A stretch of 64,000 bases of DNA, from the NCBI RefSeq assembly GCF_010499255.1, contig NZ_JAAGRN010000009.1, forward strand, positions 62,001 to 126,000, written 5' to 3'. Below are positions 54,347 to 62,575 of this stretch, piece by piece. The notes beneath the pieces were generated by a model. That model made no database searches. It had not been told where the DNA came from and saw nothing but the letters and a program-made list of their open reading frames with translations. The position numbers and the translations under genes are program-made. Origin of the DNA: Sheuella amnicola. GTDB taxonomy: Bacteria > Pseudomonadota > Gammaproteobacteria > Burkholderiales > Burkholderiaceae_B. The first letter of the stretch is position 1, and every line of letters starts with the position of its first letter.

Positions 54347-54949
54347 CTAACTTTTAAATAATTTCGTCGCAGTTTCGGCAATCAGTTTGCCTTGATATCT
54401 AGCACCGCCCAACTCGATAGCACTTGGTGGTCGCTGCCCTTGCCCGCCGGCAATCGTCGTTGCACCATATGGACTGCCACCAACGATTTCATCAATCGAC
54501 ATTTGCTCCTGATAGCTATAGGGCAAGCCGACAATAACCATGCCGAAGTGCATCAGGTTTGTGATGATGGAAAACAGAGTCACCTCTTGCCCTCCATGTT
54601 GGGTCGCTGTCGATGTGAATGCGCCGCCAACTTTGCCATTGAGTGCGCCTTTGGCCCAGAGGCCTCCAGCTTGATCCAGAAACGCAGCCATTTGACTAGG
54701 CATGCGACCAAAACGCGTCGGACAGCCTACGATGATGGCATCGTAATTCACCAGGTCCTGAACCGAAGCGACTGGAGCGGATTGATCGAGTTTGAAATGA
54801 GCGGACTTGGCGATCTCCGGAGGAACAGTTTCAGGAACGCGTTTGATATCAACTGTTGCGCCAGCAGATCTGGCACCTTCGGCAACCGCCTCGGCCATCT
54901 GCTCGATATGGCCGTATGTGGAGTAATACAACACGAGAACTTTGGACAT
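54347..54949 (-). CDS. wrbA: NAD(P)H:quinone oxidoreductase, WrbA type
   Basis: 200 residues, the standard WrbA length. Flavodoxin-like FMN phosphate-binding loop [19 protein letters not shown], then [53 protein letters not shown] and a C-terminal [19 protein letters not shown], all characteristic. Two-electron reduction of quinones with NAD(P)H. GGGAGTT precedes the ATG. Confidence 0.95.
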   Translation of the reverse strand: MSKVLVLYYSTYGHIEQMAEAVAEGARSAGATVDIKRVPETVPPEIAKSAHFKLDQSAPVASVQDLVNYDAIIVGCPTRFGRMPSQMAAFLDQAGGLWAKGALNGKVGGAFTSTATQHGGQEVTLFSIITNLMHFGMVIVGLPYSYQEQMSIDEIVGGSPYGATTIAGGQGQRPPSAIELGGARYQGKLIAETATKLFKS

Positions 54950-55063
54950 TTTGAACTCCCGATGAAAAGCGAGTTAGGACATGCGGCATACTTACCACAA
55001 GTCAATCCTGTTTCAGTTGATGCTACTCCTTTGGAGTCAAAATTACACTTATTTTCGGAGCGA

Positions 55064-56218
55064 CTACTGCAATTGCCGACTCTTGCGAATGAAATCAATC
55101 AGGATACGACTGACCTGTTCCGGCTGCTCCTGCTGCACCCAGTGACCTGCGCCATCAACCAATACAGTGCCTTGATATTGAGTGCACAGTCTTTGCTCCA
55201 CCCGCTCTAATCCACCCGGAGTTTGATATACCCCCCAGTCAGACCGTCCGCCCATAAACATTGCGGGAACATCAATGGTACGTCCCGCGAAAATGGCTAA
55301 ATCCTTGTCGCCGGGGTTCTTTCGATAGCCCTGCAGTCCACCTTGGAAACCTGTCCGCGCATACTCCTGTACGTATAACTTCAACTCCCGATCAGGCAAC
55401 CACCGACAGGCAGCGATCGTTTCCGGCGTGGGCATTTCAGACTCCACCGATTCAGCCATGCCCTTATCGAGATCCATCACGTAGTAACGCGGCAGCTTTT
55501 CCCATTCGCTAGCGATCAGCGCTTTAAGTGGAAAAGGTTTATTTTGTACCCAGTCGGCACTTTTCATATGGTAGTAAGCACGCATGAAATCATGCAAACC
55601 TTGCCTGGGGTGCCAAATGTTTTCGTTCGCCGGTTCGGTCGCGTAGTAATTCATGTAGTACTTGCGGGGCGGATTGAGTCTGGCCAAGTCCTCGTTAATC
55701 GTCAAAGGTGCGACTGGTTTTGCAGGTACGTTAACTGTATTGAATGGCAACGACTCGGGCCCTCCCCTAAAGGGTGAGCTCATCATCACCACGGACTTAA
55801 AGACATCCGGTCGCGTCAATGCACACCAACCCGCAAGCGGTGAGCCTTGATCGTGTCCAATCACCGCAGCCACCTCACGATATCCCATCGCCATCACTAA
55901 CGCGAGCATGTCGTGAATCTTATTGGGCGTGCTGAAGGGCCTTAAATCATCGTGATACCGCACATCTGATCCAGAACTACGTCCATACCCCCTGACATCC
56001 GGCGCAATCACGTGATAGCCGGCCTCAGCCAAAGGCACCATGACATGACGCCAGCTGTAAGCAAGCTCGGGAAAGCCATGAATCAAAAGCAATAGAGGGC
56101 GACCGGAAGTTTCATACCCGGCTTCCAAAACATGAAACGTCGCGTCATTTACGTCGCGCACGAATGTTGATCGCACACCCTGAGGTAGAAACTCTGAGGT
56201 AATTGGCTCAAAAATCAA
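55064..56218 (-). CDS. Alpha/beta hydrolase (epoxide hydrolase-like)
   Basis: 384 residues from a TTG start with GGAGCAGG upstream. Oxyanion HGFPE motif (LLLIHGFPELAYSWRHV), nucleophile Asp in VIGHDQGSPLAGWCA (GHDQGS, the sequence typical of epoxide hydrolases and haloalkane dehalogenases), and the catalytic His in VDGAGHWVQQEQPEQV near the C-terminus. It would hydrolyse an epoxide or ester. No gene overlap; stands between wrbA and a VOC gene. Confidence 0.88.
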   Translation of the reverse strand: MIFEPITSEFLPQGVRSTFVRDVNDATFHVLEAGYETSGRPLLLLIHGFPELAYSWRHVMVPLAEAGYHVIAPDVRGYGRSSGSDVRYHDDLRPFSTPNKIHDMLALVMAMGYREVAAVIGHDQGSPLAGWCALTRPDVFKSVVMMSSPFRGGPESLPFNTVNVPAKPVAPLTINEDLARLNPPRKYYMNYYATEPANENIWHPRQGLHDFMRAYYHMKSADWVQNKPFPLKALIASEWEKLPRYYVMDLDKGMAESVESEMPTPETIAACRWLPDRELKLYVQEYARTGFQGGLQGYRKNPGDKDLAIFAGRTIDVPAMFMGGRSDWGVYQTPGGLERVEQRLCTQYQGTVLVDGAGHWVQQEQPEQVSRILIDFIRKSRQLQ

Positions 56219-56307
56219 AATACCTGCTCCTAATTAGCCTGCATGCCTGCTGTGTCGCTAATGCCAGCGAAGGTTTAAGCGCCGTGCGTGACTCGCTCGT
56301 TCGCTCG

Positions 56308-56691
56308 TTACTTGGGCTCTCTGAATATCGAACAAAGCTTGTTGCCGATAGGATCACGCAGATAGGCTAGATACATCCTTCCTGCCGGACCATCGCGCCA
56401 GCCTGGAGGATCTTCGCAAGTAGTACCGCCATTGGCAACACCAGCCGCATGAAACGCATTCACCTGATCGACTGATTTCGCAACAAAACCAATCGTGCCG
56501 CCATTTGCAGGCGTTGCCGGCTTTCCATCCAGAGGGAGCGTAAACGAAAAAGCACCCCCCGGCGTTCTGTAAAAGTACCTGGTATCACGATTGATTACAC
56601 CGGGCGCGACTCCCAGCACGCCTAGCGTTGCATCGTAAAACTTTCTGGACGCCTCTAAATCATTCGCCCCGACCATGACATGATTAAACAT
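56308..56691 (-). CDS. VOC-family (glyoxalase/dioxygenase superfamily) protein
   Basis: 127 residues from ATG 56691 with CGGAG 6-7 nt upstream; the longer frame to 56748 adds a leader without support. MFNHVMVGANDLEASRKFYDATL is the VOC opening with the first metal-ligand His, and YLAYLRDPIGNKLCSIFRE the C-terminal Glu/Asp-rich strand. Single-domain vicinal oxygen chelate protein; function not determinable. Confidence 0.85.
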   Translation of the reverse strand: MFNHVMVGANDLEASRKFYDATLGVLGVAPGVINRDTRYFYRTPGGAFSFTLPLDGKPATPANGGTIGFVAKSVDQVNAFHAAGVANGGTTCEDPPGWRDGPAGRMYLAYLRDPIGNKLCSIFREPK

Positions 56692-56894
56692 AAGATCTCC
56701 GGATAAATTGGAATTACTTGGCAATACATTATCAGTAAAATGGGGCAAGAATACAAAAAGATCGCGTAGTTAGATCGCTTAAGTTAATCACTAGCGCCCT
56801 TCATTTGTATGAATTCAGATTCTCCAAGCAGAATGCGTAACAGCAACCTGCGGATTAAAAGCGATAGGGCTGGTCACGCGTGTTCGCAGAACAA

Positions 56895-57698
56895 TCAACG
56901 AGACATACCCCGGCGGGCTAAGTAAGACAAAGAATCCACAAACACAACGAGCAAAATCATCGCGATCAAAATCGTGCTGGTCTCTCGCATATGAAACAAG
57001 CCCATGTGATAGGCCAGCATCTGGCCAAGTCCTCCGCCTCCCACCACCCCCAGGATCGCGGCGGCACGAATGTTGTTCTCCCAGCGATAAAGCGAATACG
57101 ACATGAGCTGAGGCAAAACAATTGGAAATGTGGCGTACAAAAACACCCTAAATTCTGAAACCCCTTGCGCTCTTAATGCAGCCGCAGCGTCCTCTGGGGC
57201 ATTTTCAATCGCTTCAGCAAATAGCCTGCCCAGAACGCCCGTTGTGTGTAGAGCTAATGCCAGCGTCCCGGCAAACGGACCAAGTCCCGCTGAAATTAAC
57301 AACAAAGCTGCCCATACAAGCTCTGGAATTGAACGCAGGCCGTTAAGCAACAAGCGAGTTGGCAAGCGCCAAAGGGCACGATCGCCAGAATAAGTTTTGC
57401 TTGCGGGCAGAGCCAACAGCAAGCCAAAAAACATCGCAATCACGGTCCCCAATGCTGACATCGCCAAAGTCTCAAGGCTTGCCATTAAAAGCCGCCACAA
57501 AAATGCCGACTCCATATTCGGCGAAGAAAGCTCGCCGATAAACTTCCCCATCCGGACCGCACTATCCCAGGATAACAGCCTTGAAAGTTGTAAATCCAAA
57601 CTCCAAAAACTTAGCAATGTAAGAACGACTAAAGATGCGGTCACCCAACAGACTGAACTGTTCCATCGAAGTAAATGATCGGGCCGCTCGCTGTTCAC
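56895..57698 (-). CDS. PhnE-like ABC permease
   Basis: 267 residues from a GTG that overlaps the preceding permease stop (GTGA). About six hydrophobic segments, with LRSIPELVWAALLLISAGLGPFAGTLALALHTTGVLGRLFAEAIENAP and GVVGGGGLGQMLAYHMGLF, the PhnE loop. Fourth gene of the PhnD-type importer on the minus strand. Confidence 0.92.
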   Translation of the reverse strand: MNSERPDHLLRWNSSVCWVTASLVVLTLLSFWSLDLQLSRLLSWDSAVRMGKFIGELSSPNMESAFLWRLLMASLETLAMSALGTVIAMFFGLLLALPASKTYSGDRALWRLPTRLLLNGLRSIPELVWAALLLISAGLGPFAGTLALALHTTGVLGRLFAEAIENAPEDAAAALRAQGVSEFRVFLYATFPIVLPQLMSYSLYRWENNIRAAAILGVVGGGGLGQMLAYHMGLFHMRETSTILIAMILLVVFVDSLSYLARRGMSR

Positions 57699-58528
57699 TG
57701 AATCACCTTACGAAGCCGGGAACTTAACAAATCTGCCAAACCCACAAGCAGCATAAATACGATTAGCATGGTGGAAACTTCTGCGCCATTGAACATCTTC
57801 ATGGAGTTGTCCATCTGCTGGCCCAATCCACCTGCCCCAACGAATCCTAATACCGCGGAGGAACGTATCGCACACTCCCAGCGATACACCGTATAGCTCG
57901 TTAACTCCGTTGCATTTTGGGGCAGAAGGCCATAAAAAAAAGCTTGAATCCGACTACAACCGTTGCGCATAAGCGTATGTGTCGCATGGGACTCACCGCT
58001 TTCCAAAATTTCGCTGTAAACCTTTCCCAACATGCCGGCATAGGTTAAAGCAATCGCCAACACTCCAGCTGCTGGTCCAAGGCCCACCACGCGCACGAAT
58101 ACCAAAGCCCAAATCAGCTCCGGGATGCTACGAAGGATGATCATGGCCCATCGGATCAATTGCCTAATAACAAAAGGCAACACACCCATTCGTCCGCTCA
58201 GCAATGAGACTGAGAGCATGCTAGTGCCAGCAAGCGTCATTGGGATTGCCAGAACCAATGCGAGAAACATCCCTGCCGTTGCAATCGCTACAGTACGCCA
58301 AGCCTCCTTGGCCACCATCATCAGAAACTCAGGATCAAGCTTTGGAGGAAAAAAATCACCTAGAAACTTAGCGCTCACACGAAGATTATCGGGATCAAAA
58401 AATACCCAGGGTCTGAATTCTGTTGCAACAAGTGCCGGCAACATCAGCACCAAAGCAAAACTTGTCCAAAAGACTTTGCGTGACCAAGTCGGGTCGCGAA
58501 GCGATGGCGCGAAAATGACGGTCGACAT
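57695..58528 (-). CDS. PhnE-like ABC permease
   Basis: 277 residues from ATG 58528, 2 bp after the ATPase stop (a TTG at 58540 is also in frame). Six hydrophobic segments and ILRSIPELIWALVFVRVVGLGPAAGVLAIALTYAGMLGKVYSEILE plus LGFVGAGGLGQQMDNSMK. Two non-identical permeases suggest a heterodimeric channel. Confidence 0.92.
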   Translation of the reverse strand: MSTVIFAPSLRDPTWSRKVFWTSFALVLMLPALVATEFRPWVFFDPDNLRVSAKFLGDFFPPKLDPEFLMMVAKEAWRTVAIATAGMFLALVLAIPMTLAGTSMLSVSLLSGRMGVLPFVIRQLIRWAMIILRSIPELIWALVFVRVVGLGPAAGVLAIALTYAGMLGKVYSEILESGESHATHTLMRNGCSRIQAFFYGLLPQNATELTSYTVYRWECAIRSSAVLGFVGAGGLGQQMDNSMKMFNGAEVSTMLIVFMLLVGLADLLSSRLRKVIQ

Positions 58529-58530
58529 GG

Positions 58531-59364
58531 CTAACGGCAATGTATGCGATTCGAGGAATCAGGTATCGGCGACAAGTCAATCACCGGCGCTGCAACACCC
58601 GCAAGCTCATGCTCAAACTGATGATATAGATCGGCAAGTCGCTCTTTGCTCACCTCGGCAGAAGGAAGATCAAACACCAGCCTTCCTTCGCGCAGGCCCA
58701 ACACCCGTGGGAAACGAGAAATTGCCACATCCACCTGATGCAGGGTTGTGACTAGAGTCACTCCTCGCTTTTGCGCCTGTGTGATCAAGGTGTCAATTGC
58801 CTGTCGTGACCGCTTTGGATCCAAAGCCGACAACGGCTCATCGACGAGCCAAAGCGAAGAGGGAGACATCAACGCACGACCCAAACCTACTCGCTGGCGT
58901 TCGCCCCCGGAGAGTCGATCCACGCGATCCCAAAGTTTTTCTGCAAAGTCAAACGCACTCAAAGCTTCCAAGACTTGGTCAACATTGCGTGGATAAATCA
59001 ACTGGGAAATGCTTTGAAATAATGACAGCCTTGGTAGCTGCCCGGCAAGCAATGCAGTGATGACGCGTTGTCGCGGCGGCAAGGGAGGCGTTTGGGGCGC
59101 ATAAAACAACTTGCCGCGAAGTTTTTGTAATTCGCGAGTGGATAGACCCCATGGGTCCGTCTCATTGAGTAAAAACTTGCCCGAAGTTGGCTTTAAAGCG
59201 CATGCCATCAAGGCAAGCAACGTGGTTTTGCCAGCGCCCGAGGGGCCGATCACGGCAACATGCTCGCCTGCTGAAAGTCGAAGGTTCAGTTCGCGAATGG
59301 CGCTCGGCACCCCGGGCTTTGCCCTAGGATGCCGACCCTCTACAGATTCAAGTCGGATCTTCAA
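58531..59364 (-). CDS. PhnC-like ABC transporter ATP-binding protein
   Basis: 277 residues from a TTG start just after the binding-protein stop, hence translationally coupled. Walker A VIGPSGAGKTTLLALM, signature RLSGGERQRVGLGRALM, Walker B LWLVDEPLSALDP and the switch in LVTTLHQVDVA. Member of the PhnC class that energises uptake of phosphonate-like oxyanions. The cluster is PhnD-PhnC-PhnE-PhnE. Confidence 0.92.
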   Translation of the reverse strand: MKIRLESVEGRHPRAKPGVPSAIRELNLRLSAGEHVAVIGPSGAGKTTLLALMACALKPTSGKFLLNETDPWGLSTRELQKLRGKLFYAPQTPPLPPRQRVITALLAGQLPRLSLFQSISQLIYPRNVDQVLEALSAFDFAEKLWDRVDRLSGGERQRVGLGRALMSPSSLWLVDEPLSALDPKRSRQAIDTLITQAQKRGVTLVTTLHQVDVAISRFPRVLGLREGRLVFDLPSAEVSKERLADLYHQFEHELAGVAAPVIDLSPIPDSSNRIHCR

Positions 59365-59369
59365 AACAA

Positions 59370-60230
59370 TTACTTGATAATGCCTGCGCTTCGCCCCGCG
59401 CGCTCCAAACTAGCGTAATTCTCAACCTTGGTGGGAATGTATTTTGTTGCGCGGTTCAACGTGAGAATCTCCTTGCCCTCTGGTGTGTTCATATCCAACG
59501 CAAACAAAGCAGCGGCGATCTTGTCACGCAAGGCCTGTGGCATATCGGCATGAACCGACCAGTTGTAATTGAAATAAGGCGGCGTGGTATAAAAAACATC
59601 AACCACATTCGTGTCGACTTTTTTATCATTCACAAACTTTTGCCAAACAGTCATGTCCAGGGCTGCAGCATCGACCCGACCGCTTACAACCGAGGCGATC
59701 GTTGCATCGTGCGCGCCCGAGTAAGCAGTGAGCTTGAAGTCACGCTCAGGCTCTATGCCAGCTTCAAGCAGATAAGTTCTTGGCATTAAATGCCCGGATG
59801 TGCTTGACTGTGAGCCAAAGCTCACTTGCTTGCCTTTGAGATCGGTAAGCTTTGTAATACCCGAGTTCTTTTTGGTGATGAAAACCGAACGAAACTTTGT
59901 GTCCTCTTCGCGCTGGGCGATCGGAATGACTTTGCCACCCGAGCGAATATTGGCCTGAACGAAGGTCACACCTCCAAACCAAACAAGATCCACTTGTTTA
60001 TTAACCAAAGCTTCAACGGCTGCAGGATAATCATTGACTGGCATGTACTCGACTTTAAGGCCTAATGACTTTTCCAGATAACGAACAAAAGGTCCGTATT
60101 TTCGAACCTGTTCCGTCGCTGCCTCCTCTGGAATGGCGGTCACCCGCAGTACCTGCTGAGCACTTGCCGTGCAAATAACACCAAATGTTGCAATGGCAAC
60201 AATAGCCTTCATCAAATGACGACGAATCAT
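59370..60230 (-). CDS. PhnD-type substrate-binding protein (resembles putative selenate-binding proteins)
   Basis: 286 residues from ATG 60230; longer frames to 60320 lack support. Signal peptide ends near TASAQ. Mature part: LRVTAIPEEAATEQVRKYGP, EALVNKQVDLVWFGGVTFVQA, QSSTSGHLMPRTYLLEAGIEPE, YSGAHDATIASVVSGRVDAA. The PhnD fold is certain. The wording VPVNDYPAAVEALV-like, TFVQA and AYSGAHDA resembles the family I remember as putative selenate ABC transporter periplasmic proteins. In a window with selB and a selenoprotein, selenium oxyanion uptake is plausible; phosphonate or phosphite remains possible. Confidence 0.85.
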   Translation of the reverse strand: MIRRHLMKAIVAIATFGVICTASAQQVLRVTAIPEEAATEQVRKYGPFVRYLEKSLGLKVEYMPVNDYPAAVEALVNKQVDLVWFGGVTFVQANIRSGGKVIPIAQREEDTKFRSVFITKKNSGITKLTDLKGKQVSFGSQSSTSGHLMPRTYLLEAGIEPERDFKLTAYSGAHDATIASVVSGRVDAAALDMTVWQKFVNDKKVDTNVVDVFYTTPPYFNYNWSVHADMPQALRDKIAAALFALDMNTPEGKEILTLNRATKYIPTKVENYASLERAGRSAGIIK

Positions 60231-60423
60231 GATGAGTTCAATCCTGTATGTGGAAATGAGGCCCGCACGGGGCACTGAAGACAAGCAGCGCGAGAACTGC
60301 CAGACCCATGAACATAACACAATTCAAGCACTCTGGACTAAATCGATCTTTGCAAATCAAGTAGGCGTAACTTGCTGACAATTAACACATGTCATTTAGC
60401 CAAATTCAAGGCTTGCAAAGAAA

Positions 60424-60449
60424 AAGCCCAGCTGTTGAAAGCTGGGCTT
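60424..60449 (-). terminator. Terminator of the tRNA-Asn gene
   Basis: AAGCCCAGCT / AGCTGGGCTT forms a perfect 10-bp stem with a GTTGAA loop. On the minus strand it is followed by a T run, so it is a good rho-independent terminator for the tRNA. Confidence 0.85.
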
Positions 60450-60459
60450 AATCTGAATT

Positions 60460-60535
60460 TGGCTCCCCGAGCTGGGCTCGAACCAGCGACCTGCGGATTA
60501 ACAGTCCGTCGCTCTACCGACTGAGCTATCAGGGA
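60460..60535 (-). tRNA. tRNA-Asn (GTT)
   Basis: 76 nt on the minus strand: acceptor UCCCUGA with UCGGGGA, D-arm AGCUCAGUCGGUAGAGC, anticodon arm CGGACUGUUAAUCCG, T-arm GCUGGUUCGAGCCCAGC and an encoded 3' CCA. The anticodon is GUU, which reads AAC/AAU. Divergent from the tRNA-Thr gene 114 bp away. Confidence 0.97.
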
Positions 60536-60633
60536 ATTGTCTAAATCCTAAATCTGCTTTAAGCAAATCAGAGATTTGTCGATGTGCAAGACTATAGCAC
60601 ATTCCGATAACAAGTGTCCAACTGAACCTCTGC

Positions 60634-60639
60634 TATAAT
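60634..60639 (+). promoter_or_regulatory. Extended -10 promoter of tRNA-Thr
   Basis: TATAAT at 60634-60639 preceded by TG-C forms an extended -10 (TGCTATAAT), 10 bp before the tRNA gene, as expected for a stable-RNA promoter. No clear -35 element was found. Confidence 0.65.
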
Positions 60640-60649
60640 TTTCCGCTTC

Positions 60650-60725
60650 GCCGATGTAGCTCAGTTGGTAGAGCAGCTCATTCGTAATGAGAAGGTCGAC
60701 AGTTCGATTCCGTTCATCGGCACCA
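60650..60725 (+). tRNA. tRNA-Thr (CGT)
   Basis: 76 nt: acceptor GCCGAUG with CAUCGGC, D-arm AGCUCAGUUGGUAGAGC, anticodon loop UUCGUAA, T-arm CGACAGUUCGAUUCCGUUC with an encoded CCA. The anticodon is CGU, which reads ACG. The sequence resembles E. coli thrW. Confidence 0.96.
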
Positions 60726-60736
60726 GTACCCGAAAA

Positions 60737-60765
60737 CGGGCCGCCTTAGGCGGTCCGTTTTTTTT
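60737..60765 (+). terminator. Rho-independent terminator after tRNA-Thr
   Basis: CGGGCCGCC-TTA-GGCGGTCCG hairpin (60737-60757) followed by eight T residues. It ends the tRNA-Thr transcript. The 250 bp from here to the next gene is AT-rich and contains no recognisable feature. Confidence 0.9.
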
Positions 60766-61016
60766 CGTCCCAATTTTCATCAATACTAGGACAACAATGT
60801 GCTTTGTCACTAGTGAAACAATCTTTTTGTCATATTCAGAATCAGTGATTTGTCACATAAATTTTGGTTATTTAAGAACAAATCAAACAAAGTACAAAAA
60901 AAACCGATTTTGACGTTAATCCTCTCATCTTGTGTGAATAAAATCAGTTAAATTCTGTCGAACTTCAAGATAGACATCAAATTGAAAACAAACCAACTTA
61001 TTGGAGAGCTGTTCTT

Positions 61017-62546
61017 TTGCCATCGGAACTGACCTTAAGCCTACATAAGAAGAATACTCGGCTAGTCCTGATAGCGGGGTTTGTGCTTGGCTTGATTATT
61101 ATCCTGAATGCTGTCGTATCCATATATACCCTGCGTACAAATACGATTAACGACCGCGCCAGAGAGCTGGAATCTTTGACTTTGATTCTGGCAGAGCATA
61201 CGGCACAAACGATTTTTTCAGCCAATACAGTGCTCGATAGCATCATGGATGTAGTCGAGTTGGCAAAAATCAATTCCGAAGCAGATTACAGAGAATTCGC
61301 AAGCAAAAAGGCTCAGTTCGACCTACTTGTCGATAAAACAAAATCCAACCCGATCATTGACGTGACAACCTTCGTCTCCAACACTGGCGAAGTGCTGAAT
61401 TTTTCCCGCTCGCACCCTCCTCCAAAAATTAACTTATCGGACAGAGACTATTTCGCCTTCCTCAGTAAAAACAATAGTCCCAATACTTATTACAGTATCC
61501 CTGTGCAAAACAAGGGAAACGGAAAATGGGTTTTTTATCTGGCACGACGGGTTAATGACGGCAAAGGCCAATTTCTAGGACTTATCCTTGTCGGTGTCTC
61601 TGCTGAAGTATTCTCGTCAATTTACGAACGTGTCGGGAGCAAGTTAGGATCTGGCGCATCGCTCACGTTATTTCGCGATGACTTGACGATCCTGACTCGC
61701 TGGCCCTTTGTCGACGATATGTTGGGCACAGTCAATAAATCAGGCGTAATCGAGCTATCCTCGAAAAATCCTGTATTTAGCGGCAGGGCCATTCTGACGA
61801 AAGGTCCAAGACACACTGAAGGATATGCCTCCATCGATCGAATGATTTCATTCAGAAAGCTCGATAATTATCCATTCATTACGGGCGGCAGCATCACGAA
61901 GGACTTGTATTTACGTAACTGGCTAAAGGACTCCAGAGGGGTCATCTACTCTTCCGCCTTCAGTCTTTTGATTTTGCTTATTGGCTTAGGCTTATTGCTG
62001 CGATCCTACAAAAATCACGCCAAGACTCAATACGTTGCGCACCATGATTCCCTGACAGGGCTTTCCAATCGGGTGTTACTGGCCGATCGTATCCAACACG
62101 AACTAGCTGTTGCGCGCAGAAACAAAACAAAACTTGCCTTGCTTTATCTTGATTTGGACAATTTCAAGAATATCAATGACGAGCTTGGTCACGCCATAGG
62201 TGATGACGTTTTGAAGGAAGCAGCAAACAGGATCGTCAAAAGTGTCAGGGATAGCGATACCGTCAGTCGTATCGGTGGAGACGAATTTATTGTCTTGTTA
62301 TCTAATATCGACCATGAAAACAATGCGGTGCTGGTGGCCGAAAAAATTCGAGCGGCATTGACTCAACCTATCGTTACCCATGACAATAAGACTGTAATCA
62401 CTAGCACAAGTATCGGAATAGCCATTTACCCCGATCATGGATTGACTCAAGAAGATTTACAAAAAAATGCCGACTTCGCGCTTTATCTTTCGAAAAATGA
62501 AGGTCGAAATAGCATTCATGTCTATCAGCCGACTCGACAATACTAG
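61017..62546 (+). CDS. Membrane diguanylate cyclase with extracellular sensor domain
   Basis: 509 residues from a TTG start with GGAGAG 8 nt upstream. Transmembrane segment near residues 15-37 (LVLIAGFVLGLIIILNAVV), a periplasmic Cache-like sensor domain to about residue 310 (the SDRDYFAFLS region is typical), a second hydrophobic segment (SLLILLIGLGLLL), and a C-terminal GGDEF domain with HDSLTGLSNR, KNINDELGHAIGD and RIGGDEFIVLL. It makes cyclic di-GMP in response to an extracellular signal. Upstream: 291 bp with tRNA-Thr terminator but no other feature seen. Confidence 0.93.
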   Translation: MPSELTLSLHKKNTRLVLIAGFVLGLIIILNAVVSIYTLRTNTINDRARELESLTLILAEHTAQTIFSANTVLDSIMDVVELAKINSEADYREFASKKAQFDLLVDKTKSNPIIDVTTFVSNTGEVLNFSRSHPPPKINLSDRDYFAFLSKNNSPNTYYSIPVQNKGNGKWVFYLARRVNDGKGQFLGLILVGVSAEVFSSIYERVGSKLGSGASLTLFRDDLTILTRWPFVDDMLGTVNKSGVIELSSKNPVFSGRAILTKGPRHTEGYASIDRMISFRKLDNYPFITGGSITKDLYLRNWLKDSRGVIYSSAFSLLILLIGLGLLLRSYKNHAKTQYVAHHDSLTGLSNRVLLADRIQHELAVARRNKTKLALLYLDLDNFKNINDELGHAIGDDVLKEAANRIVKSVRDSDTVSRIGGDEFIVLLSNIDHENNAVLVAEKIRAALTQPIVTHDNKTVITSTSIGIAIYPDHGLTQEDLQKNADFALYLSKNEGRNSIHVYQPTRQY

Positions 62547-62575
62547 AATCTGATTGCCTTAACCAACAATAATCC

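Noticed and set aside
60460-60725. Integration site of a genomic island at the tRNA genes
   Set aside because: No integrase, direct repeat of a tRNA end, or change in gene style was found next to either tRNA.
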